A DNA stretch of 64,000 nt from Symsagittifera roscoffensis (lineage: Eukaryota; Xenacoelomorpha; Acoela; Convolutidae). The notes beneath the pieces were generated by a model. It was given only the letters and a program-made list of their open reading frames with translations, was not told the DNA's origin and did not search any database. The stretch lies in the NCBI RefSeq assembly GCF_963678635.1, contig NC_087070.1:11072539-11136538 (forward strand), in the 5' to 3' direction. The position numbers were made by a program, and so were the translations under genes. Of this stretch, positions 33,263 through 45,363 are shown piece after piece; the first letter of the stretch is position 1; every line of letters begins with the position of its first letter.

Positions 33263-36110
33263 AACAATCAGACAATGTGAAGAAAAACGTTTGAAAAACT
33301 GCATATGGTAAAGGGGAAAAAAGAGACAAAAATTGAATTGAAAATTTTGATCAGTAGAGACAAAAACTGAAAGCGCCAATAATTGTTACCTTGAAAATTA
33401 AAATTTCATTTCAAACGGTTTTGAACGCGGGCCGAGTGTTTTTTGTGATATATTAGTCTTAAAATCCGATTAGCGGGCTAGTTCAGAGATTTACTACTAG
33501 TTAAGTAAATTTTATTTTGTTCTTTCAATTGTTGCTGACGCTCAAATTTGGTTCTTATCATTGTTACAGGTACAGAGCCTATCATCAATCATCTATGCAG
33601 AATGCGCGCGATCTAAATCAGAGCTGAAGTTGAGTAATTGAGTAGTTATTGAACTCAAGGATTAGAGTTAACTTTCTTTTACTATCCTGGTCACTGTTTT
33701 ACTATGGCCAAAGAGAGAACAAAAATAGCTGATTACTGGGCAAGTAGCACAGAATGTTCGGACCATTTTCTTAGAAAAAACAACCAAAATTTGTCAAATT
33801 ATTGTCGTTTTTTTTTGGCTTAGTAAGATTAAAGGAGCAAAACACAAACACTGGAGACTAGGAATAATCGGCAGCCATCAGCATACAAAATATGCCAATT
33901 GGAAAAAAAATTTTGTTGAAAAGCTAATATAGAAACGAAAAAAAATCAAACAAAAAGTTTCGAGTTTTTTTTTCAAGTTTTTTGATTTTTTGAAAATTTG
34001 ATTCCAAAGAGGCGCTAAAGTACTCAAAGTAAATTAAAGTTACCCAACTAAAATTTATTTTTAAACTAAGCTATTGCAAGCTTTTAAGCAATTAATCAAT
34101 TAAAATAAAACTGCTCGCTCGAACTAAAACGGAAAATCATAAGTTTTGAATCAGTTTTTCTCGACACTGGGGAAACTTTTCGAACTTTTTTAATCTGGTT
34201 TGAATCACAAACTTAAAGGTTTTAATATGATATATCATCAAAGGCAGTCCGATGATGAGTTGTGTTACTTGATTTGGCCTGAAAAACAAAAAAAACTAAA
34301 CCATACAAATACAAAGTTCCTCACAATTTTCAATGGTCGGAACAAAAATCATAACATGAAAAATGCGTTACGAAACAGTTGGGGTCGTATGCACTACATT
34401 TTTTAAATGTTGAGCTGATTTTTATTCGATCAAATTTGCTTGGCAATCAAAAAATGGTTGGAAAGGAAAAATATATATGTTGTCTTATTCTTGCAAACGG
34501 CTGATTATAATTGTGCTTATGCTGAATAGATATCTTTTTGACGCTTTCTAAGCATCTGCATAGTTTTGTTTTGAAAGTTTTCCCGAATTGTTTCATAATT
34601 TCTTGTGTGAAGTTAGTTGTGTGAAGTAAACAAGACTAGTTTTTTGTTCTATTAAGGGAACTGTAAGACTAGTTTTTTTCTACTTAAAAATTTTTATGAC
34701 TAGCTTTTTTGCCATGAACGGAAATGATTGACATAATTTTTTCCATAGAATGAAACAATTTCTTTAGTGTGTTTTGTTTATTTGTTTTGCATTTTGGTCT
34801 TGTGCCCTAAAACACAAAAACGAAAAATTTTCTCAGATGAAAAAAAAACCAATAAGTTAAACGGCAGCTAAATTTCACATAAAATTACGTATTTGGATAT
34901 GCCAAGCAAGTAGGTTAATCTACTGAATTTTACAAATTTTTAGTTCCAAAAAATTTTTTTTGTGCAGTGCTAGGAGTCCTCGAATTCAGAAAAACTCCAT
35001 GGTTGAAAATTGAGGCCCGAGCTTTGGACATAATTAGGTTTAAATTTCCTTACGAAGCCGAATTGTGCATTGGATAGGCGCACACTTTATTGTTTTTAGA
35101 GAGAAATCCCTGAGCATGTTCTTTTTCTGCCGGAAAGATTAGAGAAAATGGAAGAACAAAAGAAAGAGAGCGTCTTTGATGCGGTATCCGCATACAATTC
35201 CCAAAATACACAGCACTGTTTATTATCTATTAAGTGAAAAAGTTCAGGCGTCGCAGAAAATTTTGTTTGTTTTTTGTGTAAAAGAGTGGTTTGGACTACT
35301 TTGAAATTTGAAACTAATGCATGCCAAAAAATGGAAAAAGATGATATGTTCTAGGGGCAAATTTTCAAAATTATTTTGAAGTTTTTGCCGCTTTCTTGTT
35401 TTAGGTCGACCAAATTGTTTTACCGAGCACTCCCAGAACCCTTATGCGCCGCAGGCAAAACTTTGAAAAAGTCCAAAAATGGCTTTTTTAGGTTTTTTTA
35501 AAACAATTTCACAAAAAGCTGCAATTTTTTAGTGAGCTCTCTCTCCTCAAACTTGTTAAATATTGGCGCTGAAGGCGCTTTTAGAAAATTTAGGGTCCGT
35601 CACTAAAGATGGATACCTCAAAACACTACAAAAGGTGGAGTCTTTGAGTCGGCAGGGGGTCGAATCTCTAAGAGGGTGGCGTCTGCTCGTTTGGTCTACT
35701 TGGGATGAACAAATGGCGGAAACAAACTTGAGGCTTTGGCAAGGATAATCGGTCCGCGAAGTCATTCCAAATTGAAAAGAATAAGCTAATTGATCGAAAC
35801 ATTGACATTCTGTTCCTAGATGCAAATGTTTGTACTAGGACGAGAGAAAACTAGGATTAGTAGAGCAAAACTCAAAGATGAGTAGAGAACTCAAAATTAC
35901 TGCAAAATTGAAAAAATGGGAAAAAGGAAAAAGTAAAGTTTTTAAAATTGTTTTCCTTGAATTTTTTTTGAAACTAAAAACAGTAATGTCAAAGAGCAGT
36001 CAGATGATTAAAAGCTTCGAATTGATGTGAACAGTTTTGTTTCGTTTCTGGTTGATTGATAGTTCTTCTTATTTGTACCTGGAACCAGACAAAACCCTAC
36101 CAAATTTTGT
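33263..36110 (+). repeat. Recently duplicated segment, copy 2 (2,848 bases)
   Basis: Near-identical partner of 30,413-33,262, ending where the same aacaatcagacaatg block occurs a third time at 36,111. After that point the third array unit is clearly diverged (for example gaaggaaagaacttt instead of gaagaaaaacgttt). Confidence 0.65.
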
Positions 36111-37201
36111 AACAATCAGACAATGTGAAGGAAAGAACTTTGAAAAAATGCAGATGGTAAAAGGAGAAAAAAAGAGCCAGAAATTCAGTTGAAAAGTTTG
36201 ATTATTAGAGACAAAAGCTGAAAGAGCCAATCATTGTTCCCTAGAAAAATAATATTTCATTTAAAACGGTTTTCAGCGCGGGCCGAGTGATTTTTGTGAT
36301 ATATTAGGCTTAAAATCCGAGTAACGGGCTAGTACAGAGATTTACTACTATTTTATTCATTTTTATTTAGTTCTTTTAGTTGTTGCTGACGCTCAAATTT
36401 GGTTCCTGTCCTTTTTACAGGTACAAAGCCTATCATCAATCATCTATGCAGAATACGCGCGATCTATATCAGAGCTGGAATTGAGTAATTGAGTAGTTAT
36501 TGAATTCAAGAATTAGGGATAACTTTCTTTTACTATCCTGTTCACTGTTAGATAACCTTGACCTTGAAAAAAATCAACATCTTAATTGCTTATTTGATGA
36601 CTATGGCCAAAGAGAGAACAAGAATAGCCGGTTACTGTGCAAGTAGCACAGAATGTTCCGACCATTGTCTTTAAAAATACAACCAAAGTTTGTCGAATTA
36701 TTTTCGTTTTTTCGGCATAGGAAGATAAAATGAGCAGAACACAAAACTGGGGACTAGGAAAATGCCAAGTGAAAAACAAATTTTTTAGCAAATTTATTAG
36801 AAAAACGAAAAAAAAAATCAAACAAAAAATTTTCGACTTTTTTTTCAAGTTTTATGATTTTTTGACAAATTTGATTCTAAAAAGGCGCTAAAGTACTCAA
36901 AGTAAAGTAACGTTACCCAACTAAAAAAAAGTTTAAATTAATCTATTGTAAGCTTTTAGGCAATTAATCCATTAAAATAAAACTGCTCGCTCGCTTTATT
37001 CGCTCGAACTAAAATGAAAAATCATTAATTTTAAATCGGTTTTTCTCGACACTGGGAAAACTATTTCGAAATTTTTTAATGTGGTTCGAATCACGACCTT
37101 TAAGATTTCAGTATGATATATCCCTAAACCCAATCCGATAACGATTTGTAGTGCTTGATTTTGCCTGGAAAACAAAAAAAAATAAACCATACGAATACAA
37201 A

Positions 37202-37545
37202 GTTCCTCTCGATTTTCAATGGTCGGAACAAAAATCATGACTTGAAAAAAAAACCTTACGAAACAGTTCGGGGTCGTATGCACTACATTTTTAAATCTTG
37301 AATTGATATTTATTCGATCGAATTTGATTGGCTAAATTTAGCTCACGTTCAGAATAATGTTATCATACAATTTTCATTTAGCTCACGCTAAATTTAGTTC
37401 CTCTCGATTTTCAATGGTCGGAACAAAAATCATGACTTGAAAAAAAAACCTTACGAAACAGTTCGGGGTCGTATGCACTACATTTTTAAATCTTGAATTG
37501 ATATTTATTCGATCGAATTTGATTGGCTAAATTTAGCTCACGGTC
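37202..37545 (+). repeat. 195-base direct duplication
   Basis: The block starting gttcctctcgattttc at 37,202 recurs at 37,397 with essentially identical sequence through the ttggctaaatttagctcacg end. It lies inside the third, decayed unit of the tandem array. Confidence 0.7.
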
Positions 37546-38060
37546 AATGCTTTCAATCAATAACTGGTTGAAAAGGAAAAAAATATGTTGTCTCATTTTT
37601 GCGAAGGGTTGCTTATGATTGTGCTTATGCTGAAAAAATATCTTTTTGACGCTTTCCAAGCATCTGCATAGTTTTGGTTTGAATGTTTTTCCGAATTGTT
37701 TTATCAATCTTAGGAAAATCCGGTTTTTTTTCAGCATGTTTTCGATCACAGTACTTGCGGGTAAAACCATGAATGAACTTGATTGACTTTTCTTCTTCTA
37801 GAAACCGTTATTACAGCTTGTCAAGTTTGACAAAAAACATTGATATCGTGTTCTTCATAATAATAGATGTTCACGTGCTTTAATTTTTTGTTCGGAGCTT
37901 GAATGTTATGTTCTATGATTAGTTGAAGATAGAATAGTTGAAAAAATTGAAGAAAAGTTGAAAGATTGAAGAGAATTGTTGTGGCTAGAAATTTGGATTT
38001 TTTATTTTTTTTTTCAAATCTGTTTTCCAAAAAATGTGAAGTTATTCTTAAGAAACTCTA

Positions 38061-38095
38061 ATCCCAACCTAACCCTAACCCCAACCCTACCCCGA
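38061..38095 (+). repeat. Degenerate telomere-like CCCTAA stretch
   Basis: About 35 bases of cctaaccctaaccccaaccc-type sequence. Too short and impure to be a telomere, but an interstitial telomere-like tract is possible. Confidence 0.35.
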
Positions 38096-38198
38096 GTCAT
38101 TTTCGGAGAAGAAGAACTGTGTGGCTCCGACCTTCGAGACCTCAGTTTTACTCGTCGTAAGCTAACAATTTGTGACGATTAAAACTGACCAAAAACCT

Positions 38199-38560
38199 CG
38201 TTTTTGATGAGCAAGGTATTTTAAATTGAGCAAAAGCACTCTTAATTACTTTAAATTCGATTAAAAACAATTTTTAACATTATTCTGAACATCTTTCCTT
38301 TTTTATGAAAAAATGGTTATCATACAATTTTCATATATGCAAATTGTATGATAACTATTTTTTTAGCTTCAAATTAAATTTTCGTTTTTGATGAGCAATG
38401 TCCTTTAAATTGAGCAAAAGTACACTTAAATAATTTACATTTGTTCACAAACAAGTTTGAACAATTTCTGAATATCTTGCCTTTCATGAAAAAATGGTTA
38501 TCATACAATTTTCATATATGGAAATTGTATGATAACCATTTTTTTTCAAAAAAAAATAAA
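38199..38560 (+). repeat. Two tandem 184-base units, each ending in a long hairpin
   Basis: Each unit starts cgtttttgatgagcaa (38,199 and 38,383) and ends in a palindrome around ggttatcatacaattt. The second hairpin (about 38,489-38,547) has perfect arms of about 23 bases around a 10-base loop; the first (about 38,308-38,363) has one or two mismatches. Confidence 0.75.
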
Positions 38561-38754
38561 CGTAGTTATTTTTCATCACCAGACTGTTTTATTTGGTTCA
38601 AATAGCCGGAGAAACAAGGTTGAATCTTTTTTCAATGGTTTTTTGAAATTGTATGAAAATTGTATGATTAGCATTTTTCCATACATTTGATTCAACCCGG
38701 GGTCACATTACCTTTCCAGGCCTTTTTGTTGGTTTTAATCGGTTTTCTTTGTAA

Positions 38755-38945
38755 GACCGCTCAAAAACCGCTCAAATTTTGCTTGAAAAACCGTTCAAAA
38801 ATCACCGCAAGAAATGAGCGGTTTTTGAGCGGTTTTTAAGCAAGATTTGAGCGGTTTGAGCGGTTTTTAAAAAAAAACCGCCCAAACCGCTCAAATCTTG
38901 CTGAAAAACCTCTCAAACCGCTTATATCTTGAGCGGTTTTTGAGC
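38755..38945. repeat. ACCGCTCAAA inverted-repeat cluster
   Basis: Dozens of bases built from aaccgctcaaa and its complement. Bases 38,838-38,867 and 38,872-38,901 form arms of about 30 bases with a single mismatch around a very short A-rich loop, giving a strong cruciform-type hairpin. Confidence 0.75.
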
Positions 38946-39232
38946 TTAATCTCGACCCGGGTGTTCTCCAATTCATTATGTCAGTTAATCAAGGTTCACA
39001 TGCTTTAGTTTACTGTTCGGAGCTTAATTTTATAATCTATGATTAGTTCAAGGTTGACTGAAGTTATTACTTTTTTGAATTATGTAACAAATTAAAACCA
39101 ACTGTGTTCAACAGTTTTATCCGAGCTGAATTATCAAAAGATAGAAAAATAAAATAGTTAGGTTTCTTGTTGTTTGTTTGAAACTTTCGAACGAAATAGC
39201 TATAAAAAACATCATTAATACAGCAATTTGAT

Positions 39233-39582
39233 CAGGGGCGGATTAAGGGGGGGGGGGGGCGGAGGCTTCTTCCTTCAGGAGTTTGACCCCCTGCCGACCC
39301 AAAGGGTCCCCCCTTTTTTCCTTCTAAGATATCCATTTCTAGCCGACCGACCCTAAAATAATTTTTCTAAGGCGCCTTTGGCGCCAATATATACTAAATT
39401 TGAGGGGGAACGCGCGCCAAAAAACGCTTTTTTTTGTCAAAATTTTCCAAAAACAGCGCCTTTTTGTGCTTTTGGAGAACTAGGAAAATCAATTTGGTCG
39501 GCCTAAAAAAAGTTGAAAATTTTCGAAGTTTTTTTGAAAATCCGCCCCCCCCCCCATCGAGAAAATCCTAGATCCGCCCCTG
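39233..39582 (+). mobile_element. Complete hAT-like MITE with 8-base target duplication
   Basis: Starts caggggcggat and ends atccgcccctg, exact inverted repeats, flanked on both sides by aatttgat (39,225-39,232 and 39,583-39,590). An 8-base duplication and a CAGGGGCGG end are typical of hAT elements. At 350 bases, without an ORF, it is non-autonomous. It contains G-runs near its left end and C-runs near its right end. Confidence 0.85.
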
Positions 39583-39590
39583 AATTTGAT

Positions 39591-40369
39591 CATTTTGTTG
39601 CTCTGAGGAATACATAGACAATGTTGATTTACGAAAACCCAAGAAGCGTGCTGGAATGCATAGCATGTTTATTGGCTAAACTTATTGTGATTCTGAAGTT
39701 ATGATAAGGTAAACACATAATTCCCACACATTTTCAAAATCTATCTAAAAATCCCCATCATTTAGTGTCCACAGAAGATTTTCCAAAATTGTAGTAGATT
39801 AAGCTAAAATAGCAGATGGGGGGGTTGTTTGGTAGAGATGAAAAATTCTTCAAATGATTTGCTGTAGAAGTCAGTAAACCCATTACTTGGTTAGTTGTGT
39901 TACCGGAGTTTGTAGACAATATTAATAAAATTTGAATAAAACCACGAAACAAACATATGTTCAACGAAGAAGTAACCAAACTACGCTACGACAGAGCAGA
40001 CAATTAGAGATAAAAATTTTTGAAGACAACCAAATTTTTGTTGATTGCTAGTCCTGGTGGAAAAGCGCGCTCATGCGTACAAAACAGCTTCAGAAAAACT
40101 ACTATGCCCGCGGTGAAACTTGCTTTTGTCGGACTACACCCACTTTTTAACACGGAACCCTGCTCCTTTTGGTCCTGAAATTTTGCCACCCCCGATATTA
40201 ATCATGATATGAATATTTTTTCAAATGAGCTGCTGTAGATGTCGGTAACTCCTTTACTTGGATAGTTGATTGATCAAAGTTTGTTGAAAATATTAATGAA
40301 ATTTGACTTATAAATGAACTAAGGTCAACTCAAGATTGCGCGTCAACCATTTTGACCAACTTGATTGAT
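39591..40369. other. Intergenic, nothing recognised
   Basis: 39,840-39,960 and 40,215-40,320 share phrases (tcaaatgatttgctgtag.agtc.gtaa / tcaaatgagctgctgtagatgtcggtaa), a weak direct repeat. No gene supported. Confidence 0.35.
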
Positions 40370-40582
40370 ATGTTTGCGCATCCAATGACAAACCCACTTC
40401 AAACAGTGAATCGAAGTCCGCAAAGCTATGGAACCGCTATGGTTCAACGACGATTCACAAATTTAAAAAAAACGGTGATAGTCAGAGGGGCAACAAACTA
40501 TAGGAAATTACGTGAAAACTGCTACGACAGCAAAAAACAATTGTCCGCGTTGCAAGGGAAAAAAATTCGTCAACATACTTAA
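40370..40582 (+). CDS. Unidentified 70-aa ORF
   Basis: ATG at 40,370 and stop at 40,580-40,582. The composition is balanced (Arg, Gln, Asn, Tyr; no poly-Lys), unlike the random AT-rich ORFs nearby. There is no signal peptide, membrane segment or known motif, and no copy elsewhere in the window. It may be one exon or chance. Confidence 0.2.
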   Translation: MFAHPMTNPLQTVNRSPQSYGTAMVQRRFTNLKKTVIVRGATNYRKLRENCYDSKKQLSALQGKKIRQHT

Positions 40583-41239
40583 AGGCTCCCAGTAAGGTAT
40601 GAATAAAGCAACAACTTGGAAAAAAAAAATTTCGCTGAAAAACTCCAAAATGGAGTAATTTGCTCCTCAATTTTTTTTTGTCAGTTTCACTCAAACTTGG
40701 CGATGAAAATCTGACTTGTTCTTAGAAACCTTCGAGTATTGCAATTTTTTATGAAAAATTGATTGTTCCGACTGAAAAAAAAACTTAATAAGTTTAGAAA
40801 ATGTGAAAACGCATTTCTGATTTTTTGTAATCAGCTTTAGAGCTTTTTTGCTGTTTTTCTTCTTTTTCTAATAGGCTAAACTGTTTGTCTAGGTTGGAAT
40901 CTTTATCAAATCAGGCTTCTTAAGAAATAGGTTAAACTCTAATTCAAACACTCAGATTGGTTGCCCTATAACCATGACCCCTGAAATTTTGTGCGAACTT
41001 GCATGACCGAAAAAAAACTTTTAGGGACGTATTGCCAAAGACGAGATATGTCCCCGCACTGATAAAAATGATTTCCGGTCGATTCAAATCGATTAACCAT
41101 GTATATTTTACGAACTTAAATGGATTTTTAATCGATTTAAATCGATCTTTTTGAAAATTTTAAATTGATTTAAGTGTCTAAAAAATCGATTTTAATCTAC
41201 TCACTAAAATGACACATATTTCATTTCTAGAGCAATAAC

Positions 41240-41382
41240 AGGTGTCACGCTTATTGGTCGGGTTGTGGTCCAATCGAACCAAAGCTATGGCCCAGTTCGT
41301 GAGCCAGAGCACCAGCTGTCATGGCGTTGCTACGGTCATAATCTTTTACCCAGCTGCCTGAAGCAATAGAACTGCACTTAAC
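41240..41382 (-). pseudogene. Metzincin metalloprotease exon (zinc-binding HELGH motif)
   Basis: On the minus strand, following a ttgttcag acceptor-like site (about 41,383-41,390), the frame has a Cys-Ser start, a WVKDYD segment and then ALAHELGHSFG, the HExxHxxG zinc-binding and catalytic core of metzincins. The Cys followed about 25 residues later by AHELGH most resembles ADAM/reprolysin (M12B) proteases. The third zinc ligand, expected three residues after the Gly, is a Gly here, and the frame ends with TAA about 8 residues on. Either the exon ends near the Gly or the copy is broken. No other exons of this gene were recognised nearby. Confidence 0.5.
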
Positions 41383-41995
41383 TGAACAACTCAATCATGT
41401 GCGTGTTTCTCACAAACGAATCATAACACTTTTACAGAAAGCTTTTCTTTGTGATTATTGTACTGTGACTTTGAAAATATACAATTGGCTGCTAAATGAC
41501 GTAGGAAGACTGTTGTAACAAAAGCAGTTTTTTGGTGTTTTCATCAGGCAAAGATCTGAGTGTATCTGATACTTATCGTAACAGAAAACAATCTTGTTTT
41601 TTAACCTGCGAGAGCAAGTGCGTTGTTAATTGGCAAGTAGATTTTTTTTTGTAAAAAACTTTTTTTTTTTTTAAAACCTGTCACAAGTTGACCGTGTTTT
41701 ATTATGAAATATAGAGAATTTTTTCGACCCATTCATTTATGGTTCAGAAGTAAACACGCGCCTTGGGATCATAAGATCTAGGGTTGGATTCGGTTCCCAG
41801 TAGGATTTTGGTTTCCTTCGATGTGGGTAAAACTGAGGATCATAAATTACCGCAGTATTGTTTGTCTACAATCTTTTTTGCCATTTTGGACCGCTTTCTA
41901 AAGAAGCATGATGTTCTTTCATAATTTTTTCATGGCTCTTTCGTCGAAGCATGATTTTTCTTTTTGGGCAATTTTTGCTTCACTTGAAACTCGTG

Positions 41996-42338
41996 CAACC
42001 AGTTTAAAACTAGTACTTATAACCAATTATTTTCTTGATAAAACTATCTCTATAAAACATTTCTGATTAAATAATCATGATTCATAACTAACACTGGCAA
42101 TTATTTGTAATGCTCAAACTACTTGTAGTTTCAACACCAGAACAATATGAATATATCTTATAACACATTTGTTCTTCTTTGGTCCCGCAAATACCAGTAT
42201 ACCCTAGATCTATTGAGATTAGGATATCTAAGAAAAAGATTAAGATTGGTATTTAACTGAGAAGTTGCACGAATCTATCCGGCCGAGAATATGATAGCTT
42301 GAAACTAATAGCTTGAAACTTGAATCTATCCGGCCTAA
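41996..42338 (+). repeat. LTR-like repeat, copy 3, at the 5' side of the dead retroelement
   Basis: Begins caaccagtttaaaac.agta (like 18,759), then shares taccagtataccctagatctattga, 'gattggtatt.a.ctgagaagttgcacgaatctatccggcc' and gatagc with copies 1 and 2. The composition switches from host-like to A/C-rich, G-poor immediately downstream, as expected where a retroelement interior begins. Confidence 0.45.
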
Positions 42339-44110
42339 ACAACTAAAAATTTTAGATTTAGCAAAATAGAATAAGATATAAAATCGAAATATAAATCGCA
42401 AAATTGCAAAATGTTAGATAGCATAGACAACCTAATAAAATTGTCTCTACGTCTCAATATGTCTACTCCATATTTCAAAGGATACGGCAAACACCAGGCC
42501 ATAAATTGAATAGCAGACAAAGCTTCTGCATCGTGAAACGACTCAAACTGCAACGAGTATTTCTCTACAGAGTTCTTCATGCAGCAGACCTTCATTCTCT
42601 AACAAGAAAAAAAATTATCTGGAGCAACCAAATTCATTTCAAGCAATAAACTTCTTGATGTTGTATGAGAATAATTTATGCTCATAATAAAGATTAATAA
42701 AAAGTTGTTCCTTTCATCAAAATCAGCAGTAATTTTCAAAACTTTGTAAAATTAAAATTTATTGATTGAAATTACAAAAATACAAAAAAAACAAAAATAA
42801 CTCAAGGAACCTAATTATTTCCCCTTTCTTCTTTCCGCGCCCTCTTCATCCTTGTTTCCTTATCTAAAACATAACCATAAATGTTCAGCACTTAGTATCA
42901 TTTAAGCTTTTAACTTTAAATTACTTCTTTCTAAGCTTTAAACATTTTAAAAATCCTAAACTTCAAACCTAAATCTTATCAAGGCCTATCCTTGCTTTGT
43001 TTTAGCCTAAATTTTCCTGAAACCAGATCATCACGGCTATCTTTTAATCTTTAAATTATAACTAATTTTTAGACTTTAATTCCTTCACTTTAAAACTATT
43101 TGATCATCAAGGCTTCCCTTGGATCATTCAGAACAATTTTGTTCCCCCAACCATCTAGTAATAAGTTTCTAACAATTTCAAACGTCGATTCACTCTTCAA
43201 CCTTTTTCGACGACTCAGGATTTTTAGAAATTTTTGAAAAACTGTTCATTTTATGTAAGATATACATTGAAGAACTTCGGTTACTCATCCTTCACTTGAG
43301 AACACCCTCTTAGCTGACCCAGGCTAAGTCATCATTATAAAAGTTAGTAGGATCTATAATAGTATCTAACGATCTACTTGTGTTCTAATTATACCTGAAA
43401 CTTGTGGATTGGTATACTATTCTCCAACCCTATATCACAAAATCACATCCCTAAGTGAGATTACGTCAGTTTTCCTTACAATAAATCTTTCCAACGAGAA
43501 AAAAAACCTCACTCTATCGAATTGATATACATTCTCTCCAACCCGTCAACCTCGACAAACTATGCTTCAAGTTAGGATAACCTCACAACAATCGTAAGAA
43601 ATAACAAAACTAACCAAACTAACAAATTCTAACCCCTGGATTTTGCAACCATCATTGTAAATCTTACGTCAGGAGACAATTTAGGCAAAAACCAAAAAAC
43701 GATAGTACTCCACAGTTGTTTCATTCAAGCGAATGATACGATCTTGTAATTACACCACATAGACAAAAAACAAGATATATCAGATAAAAAATAAACAAAA
43801 AAAATGCAATTAAAACAAAATAAACAAGTTATTAAGCAAAGATTTTGAAAAACACGAAACGCAGTTTCGGAATTGGACGCAACTACAATACAAGAACTTC
43901 ATATCTAAAAGATTCAATCGACAAAAATAACCTAATAAACATGCAGAAAAATTTTTCTGAATCAGAACCCACAACGTCATCATCAATAAAATGTAGAGTC
44001 TGAACAAAAGTTCAAAGTTCATACCTTCATAAACCAGTACGACTCTTCAATTGGAACCAACCAATAACACACATTAAAAATAACACGTTAATCGTAATAC
44101 AACACGAAAA
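42339..44110 (+). other. Leader-like non-coding part of the dead element
   Basis: A/C-rich, G-poor, stops in all frames, no ORF supported. Lies between the LTR-like piece and the first gag-like ORF. No primer-binding site could be assigned. Confidence 0.35.
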
Positions 44111-44278
44111 ATGATTCAATCCGACGAAATTTTTGACGATGATCCAATTCTTGCCTTTATCATTCACCCACAAAGTGATGTTGCTATACGACAGGCACAA
44201 TTTTGTCATGATTTAATGGCAATTTTTTTTGAAAAAGGAGTTTGTTCATGTCAGCAAGAGTTTCGCGAAGTAAAATGA
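44111..44278 (+). pseudogene. N-terminal gag-like ORF fragment (55 aa)
   Basis: ATG at 44,111, TGA at 44,276-44,278. The protein is acidic at the start, then has a well-mixed sequence with a Cys-x-Cys. After the stop, a neighbouring frame stays coding-like (from about 44,280 to 44,363), and in the duplicated stretch at 44,800 the stop is absent, so this is the start of a longer dead ORF. Its place before the capsid-like region suggests the N-terminal part of Gag. Confidence 0.4.
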
Positions 44279-45237
44279 AAACACAATTCTAGATCACTAT
44301 CTAACAGGCAGTAGTAATATCAATTCATTTTACGGAAGATTTACCATTGAATTTTTGTCATAACAAACAAATCAAACACAACACTGAATACAAACTGATG
44401 ACATAGACCTAGATTTCTCAAAGATTTTCACAGAATATATAAACAAAAATTACAAAGAGTAAACTACATTTATACAAAAGAGGTTTTCTCTCTCATTTAT
44501 ACTTATATTTCCATAGTAAAATCAAACGAAGTGTGAAGTGTATCACCAGCTCAAGCAACTCATTATGCAATAGTAAGGCAAGAAATCAAACTTTTCTCGC
44601 AATTTTCAGGCTCAATTCGTGAAACACTCACCGATAATGATACATCAGAACAATAAAATTTGATCTACAAAGAATCTTAGCATGGTTCATAATAGACTAT
44701 TCTGTACACAAAATAGGCACAATTTTGTCATGATTTAATTGCAATTTTTTTTGAAAAAGGAGATTGCTCATGTAAGCAAGAGTTTCGCGAAGTAAAATCA
44801 AAAGACAATTCTAGATCACTATCTACCAGGCAGTAGTAATATCAATTCATTTTACGGAAGATTTACCATTGAATTTTTGTCATAACAAACAAATCAAACA
44901 CAACACTGAATACAAACTGATGACATAGACCTAGATTTCTCAAAGATTTTCACAGAATATATAAACAAAAATTACAAAGAGTAAACTACATTTATACAAA
45001 AGAGGTTTTCTCTCTCATTTATACTTATATTTCCATAGTAAAATCAAACGAAGTGTGAAGTGTATCACCAGCTCAAACAACTCATTCTGCAATAGTAAGG
45101 CAAGAAATCAACCTTTTCTCGCAATTTTCAGGCTCAATTCGTGAAACACTCACCGATAATGATACATCAGAACAATAAAATTTGATCTACAAAGAATCTT
45201 AGCATGGTTCATAATAGACTATTCTGTACACAAAATA
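44194..45237 (+). repeat. 522-base tandem duplication
   Basis: Bases 44,194-44,715 and 44,716-45,237 are nearly identical; the marker gaaaaaggag falls at 44,231 and 44,753. The copies differ at a few sites, including a stop codon present only in the first. Confidence 0.85.
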
Positions 45238-45363
45238 GATCTCATTTCAGCAGCAAGAAAAAAATTCCGACCACAAACTTCAGACGATGAAACTATATTA
45301 GCAGACCAAACAGATCATGTATGGGACCCTGATTAGTCTCACCGAGTATCTTTCAATATCCCT

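Larger units (their letters stand above)
28918..37770 (+). repeat. Tandem array of three ~2.85-kb units
   Basis: A marker block (gagagcgtctttgatgcgg) falls at 29,424, 32,304 and 35,166, giving spacings of 2,880 and 2,862. Each unit carries an inverted hAT-like MITE remnant, a short acttacgaggcc-type phrase, and repeated 'gactagtttttt' stretches. No ORF is kept in all three units; for instance, the ATG ORF at 30,853 is broken in the second and third. Similarity is not uniform: first halves match best between units 2 and 3, second halves between units 1 and 2. The third unit decays after about 36,120 and carries a 195-base internal duplication. Confidence 0.8.

Noticed and set aside
38061-38095. 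A telomere or chromosome end
   Set aside because: Only about 35 impure bases, with normal sequence on both sides.
38199-38945. CRISPR-like array
   Set aside because: Eukaryotic context, only two long units, palindromic ends and no spacers of regular length.
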